Source: Euperipatoides rowelli
Taxonomy: Eukaryota; Onychophora; Udeonychophora; Euonychophora; Peripatopsidae
Assembly: GCA_003024985.2 (NCBI GenBank)
Contig: PXIH01S0010756.1
Reading direction: 5' to 3' (one strand)
DNA length: 10,003 bases
The position numbers were made by a program, and so were the translations under genes. The notes beneath the pieces are model-generated. The model searched no databases. It saw nothing but the letters and a program-made list of their open reading frames with translations, and was not told the origin of the DNA. Each line of letters starts with the position of its first letter. Within the stretch, counting starts at the first letter, position 1. Below, one piece after another: positions 7,704 through 10,003 of the stretch.

Positions 7704-8100
7704 AAACCAGAGGTTTCCAGCCCTGTGTTCATGGGCTCCATGGCACCCGTCGACCAATTTGTGTGTGCCCACCCCTGTCGACCATTAAACAAAAGCAGAT
7801 TGTGAGTGGTGAGGCAACTAATTTTAGGCAGTTGTTTTCTTGTAAATCGACCTCTTTAATTCCACCTTTTGTGCCAAGTTAATGCAGACGAACTTGAGTG
7901 CAATGCAAGCAGACGGCCGAATTGAGTAGTGGTGGTGATAGTTAGAAAATTGTCTAAATACAGGCGATACAATCCATATTCTACCGCATTATTGACATCT
8001 GCACATATAATTTCATCATTATGGAAAGTATAGATGGTGCCCGCCGCCCTACCAGTATTTTAGAATGTGCTCTAGGGTACAAAGAGGTTGGGAACCCCTG
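7704..8100 (-). repeat. Right arm of the hAT-like element
   Basis: The inverted partner of the left arm, it carries the outer end GAGGTTGGGAACCCCTG at 8084-8100. Its inner end (7709-7776) itself begins CAGAGGTTTCCA and ends TGCCCACCCCTG, a weak second hAT-like pair of ends within the arm. The short open frame crossing 7700-7770 on the - strand is a by-product of this repeat, not a gene. Confidence 0.87.
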
Positions 8101-8108
8101 ATATAAAT

Positions 8109-8433
8109 CCTAATTTCCCAATCATTAATCTTTATTAAAAATCAAAGTTTTTAAACCACAATATCTTCCACACCGCAGAATTAAACGGTTTAGGTTGAAG
8201 AGATTATAATGTGGGTCCAAGCTTTATTTTGCTCATTAGCAATAAACAATATCGGGTTCTTACGTATTAACGATACTACCATACGTAAACAAATATTTTG
8301 TATTATACTTGTCATAATATATTCAAATGGAGTTATTGCACCTCTTGATTATCCTAGGGTTGGAGTTTAGTGGCTTTCACATGTAGTTGGAGTTAGGGTT
8401 CAGGGTAAGGTTAGGTATGTAAGAAAACTAAAG
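8109..8433. other. Intergenic sequence with a short telomere-like patch
   Basis: No gene was recognised. Around 8352-8419 the + strand is G/T-rich with CTAGGGTTGG, GTTAGGGTT, CAGGGTAAGGTTAGG, similar to but not a regular array of the TTAGGG repeat. It may be a chance G/T-rich tract. Confidence 0.35.
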
Positions 8434-8490
8434 ATTTATTTATTTATTTATTTATTAAAGATAATGTTAAGTCTCAAAGACTTTTACATT
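8434..8490 (-). other. 3' hairpin and (AAAT)n tail of the SINE-like unit
   Basis: AAGTCT pairs with AGACTT around TTG, extended by AATGT and ACATT (8463-8490). The - strand then reads ACATTATCTTT and five to six AAAT units to 8434. The order hairpin, ACATTA, (AAAT)n is the same as at 1397-1450, although the stem sequences differ. Confidence 0.68.
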
Positions 8491-8589
8491 TGAGGCAGAA
8501 ACAACAAAAAAAGATACAAATATATTTATAATTCAATACAAATCAAAGTAACAAAATATGTACATCAATATATCAAAGTATAATCCCAA

Positions 8590-8680
8590 TCAGATAATTT
8601 TACCTAAAAATATATCTAATTTATTCTTAAAAGAACCATTAATACGTAATTACACCATTCAAAATTATGGATAATATTTA
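8590..8680 (-). pseudogene. LINE ORF C-terminal remnant inside the SINE-like unit
   Basis: On the - strand one frame reads EWCNYVLMV, a worn form of the WN-LP-x-x-V motif. After a frame change it reads SFKNKLDIFLGKII and a TGA stop (8590-8592). F-K-N-K-L-D followed by a hydrophobic pair is the usual end of Jockey/CR1-group polymerases and parallels FKRNLDIYLF of the left-edge LINE. About 135 bases of 3' UTR follow before the tail. Confidence 0.6.
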
Positions 8681-8754
8681 AATAATTAAAACAAACTATT
8701 TACAAACTGATGAACAAACAGTGAAAACAATGTCTTGTGCAAAGTCTAATCCAA

Positions 8755-8836
8755 GGAGGGTCTCCAGATTGGAACCAGCGACCAGCTTGGTCACTGGAGC
8801 ACCGAGTCAGAGAGCTTTACTGACTCGACTATCCCC
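8755..8836 (-). repeat. tRNA-derived head with Pol III A and B boxes
   Basis: On the - strand the A box reads TAGTCGAGTCAG (8831-8820), matching TRGYNNARNNGG at 11 of 12. The B box reads GGTTCCAATCT (8776-8766), matching GGTTCGAATCC at 9 of 11. The gap between them is 43 bases, as in a long-variable-arm tRNA. Acceptor and T-stem pairing are lost (GGGGATA is not matched by ACCCTCC). This is therefore a SINE head or tRNA pseudogene, not a working tRNA. Confidence 0.72.
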
Positions 8837-8859
8837 GTAGGACTTAGATATTTATTTTG

Positions 8860-9354
8860 TTTTATTAGGAATGTCATCATCATAAATGCTGTGTTTTTTT
8901 TAAATGAAATATGTGTTTATATTAGTTTTTCTCTATTATATGATTTTCTTATCACAAATATCGTTATTTGATGTTTAGAATTTGGATATAAAAAAACTTT
9001 TTTTAATATTCTTTAAAAAAATATATTATAAATTAGAATTAATATCACTATTATATTGACGTAATTAACAAGCTAGTTTAATTACATTATTTATCGTCAA
9101 TTACGGTTAAATTGTGGGAACTGTTTGCATCCACAAGCGTTCACGGATTTAGCACATGGGTGTGACGTATTTCAAACACATGTCTAGTTAACATTGGTAA
9201 GAATAATAAATTATCCTTTTTTTTTTAAATTTTAAATAGAAATTAAAAACAAAATAGTAATTGACCATACAATTATTTATAGTGACAGAAAACAGTTTTC
9301 TTTTTTCCCTCTTGCATTCTTTTCATTTGTCAGATCATATTATTAAAATGATAA
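8860..9354. other. AT-rich sequence with one nested inverted repeat
   Basis: No gene was recognised. At 9056-9100 TTGACG and CGTCAA enclose TAATTAAC-AAGCTA-GTTTAATTA, a nested stem that could extrude as a cruciform. It may be the end of an unrecognised element. Confidence 0.4.
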
Positions 9355-9389
9355 TTAAATGTGATGGATACATTTTTTTAAACCAATTA

Positions 9390-9929
9390 GAAACTGTGTT
9401 TTTTGCACAATAAAATGTTTTCCGACTTCTCTTCCCATAAATAAAAGCATATCCCTAATCCTGTAATCGTCGATCTTTACTTCATTCTGTGATATTATTA
9501 TTGTTCTTACACAAAAGGTATCTAGATCTTGTTGAAACAAAGAAATATTAGTTGCATTCACTCCTAATTTGTATGTTGTGTGCATATAATATCGACATAG
9601 ATCGTATATTAGAATGTAGATCCGACATACTGTATATACAGTAAAAAGTGTGGCTGGTAAAAAGTGTTCCCTGAGGCAGGCCAAAAGGATAACCAAGTGA
9701 CAAGGCCGGTGTTAAATCCCAAGTCTAGCATTTTAAAAAGTAATTTTGTAATGTTGACATGATCAAAGGCCATGGACAGATCCAAACATACATTTATAAC
9801 AGAATTGCTTTTGTCTATTATTTTTGTCTAGCAGTTCATGGTGTACAGGAGGTTATTTCAACAGCCCAGACCATGTCTGAATCCATATTAGGAAATAGAC
9901 AATATAAGATTTTGCTTTGATATATTCTC
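9390..9929 (-). pseudogene. LINE reverse transcriptase fragment, same family style as the left-edge LINE
   Basis: Read on the - strand from about 9929, the RT blocks appear in order. NLILSIS, a stop and YGFRHGLGC (about 9870-9910) come first, then CLDLSMAFDHV (about 9756-9788) and LLFKMLDLGF. GLPQGTLFTSHTFYCIYS follows at 9682-9629, then MSDLHS. Next is LYAHNIQI, with YAHN at 9575-9586 in place of catalytic YADD, and FQQDLD. GLGC, GLPQGT, SDL and LYA-N/D-I-x-I match the left-edge LINE spelling closely. About 26 residues expected between the FD motif and GLPQG are missing, which implies a deletion of about 78 bases at the TWLSF/GLPQG junction. There are also stops and frame changes. Coding traces fade below about 9390. 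Confidence 0.87.
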
Positions 9930-10003
9930 ATTTGAAATATGGAATAGTTATATGGGGCAATGCCTCAAAAAAATGTTACAAAGAGTGTTTGTACTGCAAA
10001 AAA
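9908..10003 (+). pseudogene. LINE thumb-region fragment, runs off right edge
   Basis: The + strand is open from 9908 to the window end and reads DFALIYSHLKYGIVIWGNAS, then KKMLQRVFVLQK. YSHL.YGI..WG.......L..LQK is the conserved thumb motif downstream of YADD in many LINE polymerases. It overlaps the start of the opposing RT fragment by about 20 bases, where either reading is possible. It probably continues beyond the window. Confidence 0.85.

Larger units (their letters stand above)
6096..8100. mobile_element. Non-autonomous hAT-like DNA transposon with ~400-bp inverted arms
   Basis: The element begins CAGGGGTCCCAACCTC and ends with the near-exact reverse complement GAGGTTGGGAACCCCTG. This CAGGGGT...ACCCCTG form is typical of hAT ends. 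The 8 bases on each side (CTCTAAAG at 6088-6095 and ATATAAAT at 8101-8108) agree at 5 positions, which fits a decayed 8-bp target duplication. The arms stay alignable for about 400 bp. The core (6513-7703) is AT-rich with homopolymer and CA runs. No hAT transposase or dimerisation motif was seen, and its longest open frame (7070-7351) is low-complexity. Movement would have needed a transposase supplied by a related autonomous copy. Confidence 0.88.
8434..8836 (-). mobile_element. SINE-like unit: tRNA-derived head plus LINE-derived tail
   Basis: Read on the - strand, the unit begins with a tRNA-like head (8836 to about 8755). It continues through AT-rich sequence with traces of a LINE C-terminal ORF, and ends in a 3' hairpin and (AAAT)n. 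This is the layout of a tRNA SINE that borrows a LINE 3' end to recruit its reverse transcriptase. A weak candidate target duplication supports a single insertion: ACTAAAGATTTA at 8427-8438, outside the tail, against ACTTAGATATTTA at 8842-8854, outside the head. The alternative is a truncated LINE lying next to an unrelated tRNA-like fragment. Confidence 0.6.

Noticed and set aside
7509-7772. 87-codon - strand open frame beginning in the right hAT arm
   Set aside because: Its first third is translated inverted-arm sequence and the rest is AT-rich. It has no domain signature.
8352-8419. Interstitial telomere repeat
   Set aside because: Only scattered TTAGGG-like words occur, not a regular tandem array. 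A G/T-rich tract is the safer description.
8755-8836. Functional tRNA gene
   Set aside because: The Pol III boxes are good, but acceptor and T stems do not pair and LINE-like sequence follows, so a SINE head or pseudogene is more likely.
9355-9696. 113-codon - strand frame considered as a standalone hypothetical gene
   Set aside because: It crosses the LINE RT relic in a frame that only partly matches it. GLPQGT and the YAHN tetrad lie in neighbouring frames, so it is a fragment of the broken polymerase.
1-10003. CRISPR array, prophage, restriction or other defence cluster
   Set aside because: No regularly spaced repeats, no long intact ORFs and no bacterial ribosome-binding pattern were seen. 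The content is eukaryotic transposon debris.

Overview
The window looks like non-coding, AT-rich genomic DNA from an invertebrate animal. I found no host gene, rRNA, functional tRNA, CRISPR array or bacterial-type operon. What can be recognised is layered, decayed transposable elements: several non-LTR retrotransposon (LINE) relics, a short LTR-retrotransposon remnant, a roughly 2 kb hAT-type DNA element, and a tRNA-headed SINE-like unit. The species cannot be fixed from this. The LINE types, the hAT ends and the base composition fit a metazoan, and three isolated N bases (978, 997, 1043) suggest unresolved positions in a draft assembly.

Layout. Positions 1-1450 hold the 3' two-thirds of a Jockey/CR1-group LINE polymerase on the + strand. 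It is broken by frameshifts, runs off the left edge, and ends in a hairpin plus an (AAAT)n tail. Positions 1591-2500 hold a second, more decayed LINE on the - strand, tail to tail with the first. It abuts a possible 129-bp Ty3/gypsy LTR (2501-2629) with a tRNA-Ser-like primer site and a gag-like opening. Positions 3645-4134 are a long inverted repeat whose two diverging arms each encode the same LINE C-terminal block. Positions 4283-4543 are the C-terminus of another LINE (-).

Positions 5045-5500 carry a weak tRNA-like patch, G-runs, a 50-bp tandem duplication and a GGGCCC hairpin. Positions 6096-8100 are a non-autonomous hAT-like element with inverted arms of about 400 bp and no transposase. 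Positions 8434-8836 (-) join a tRNA-like head with good A and B boxes to a LINE-derived tail. That tail has the same hairpin-AACATTA-(AAAT)n arrangement as the LINE at the left edge. From about 9390 to the right edge, a - strand reverse transcriptase segment closely related to the first LINE meets a + strand LINE thumb segment, as expected of a 5'-inverted (twin-primed) insertion.

None of the elements looks able to move by itself. Two relationships stand out: an apparent LINE/SINE partnership through a shared 3' end, and abundant inverted arrangements (hAT arms, LINE foldback, 5' inversion) that would give long double-stranded RNA if transcribed. These are inferences from reading the sequence. 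No homology search was run, and all element boundaries are approximate unless stated.
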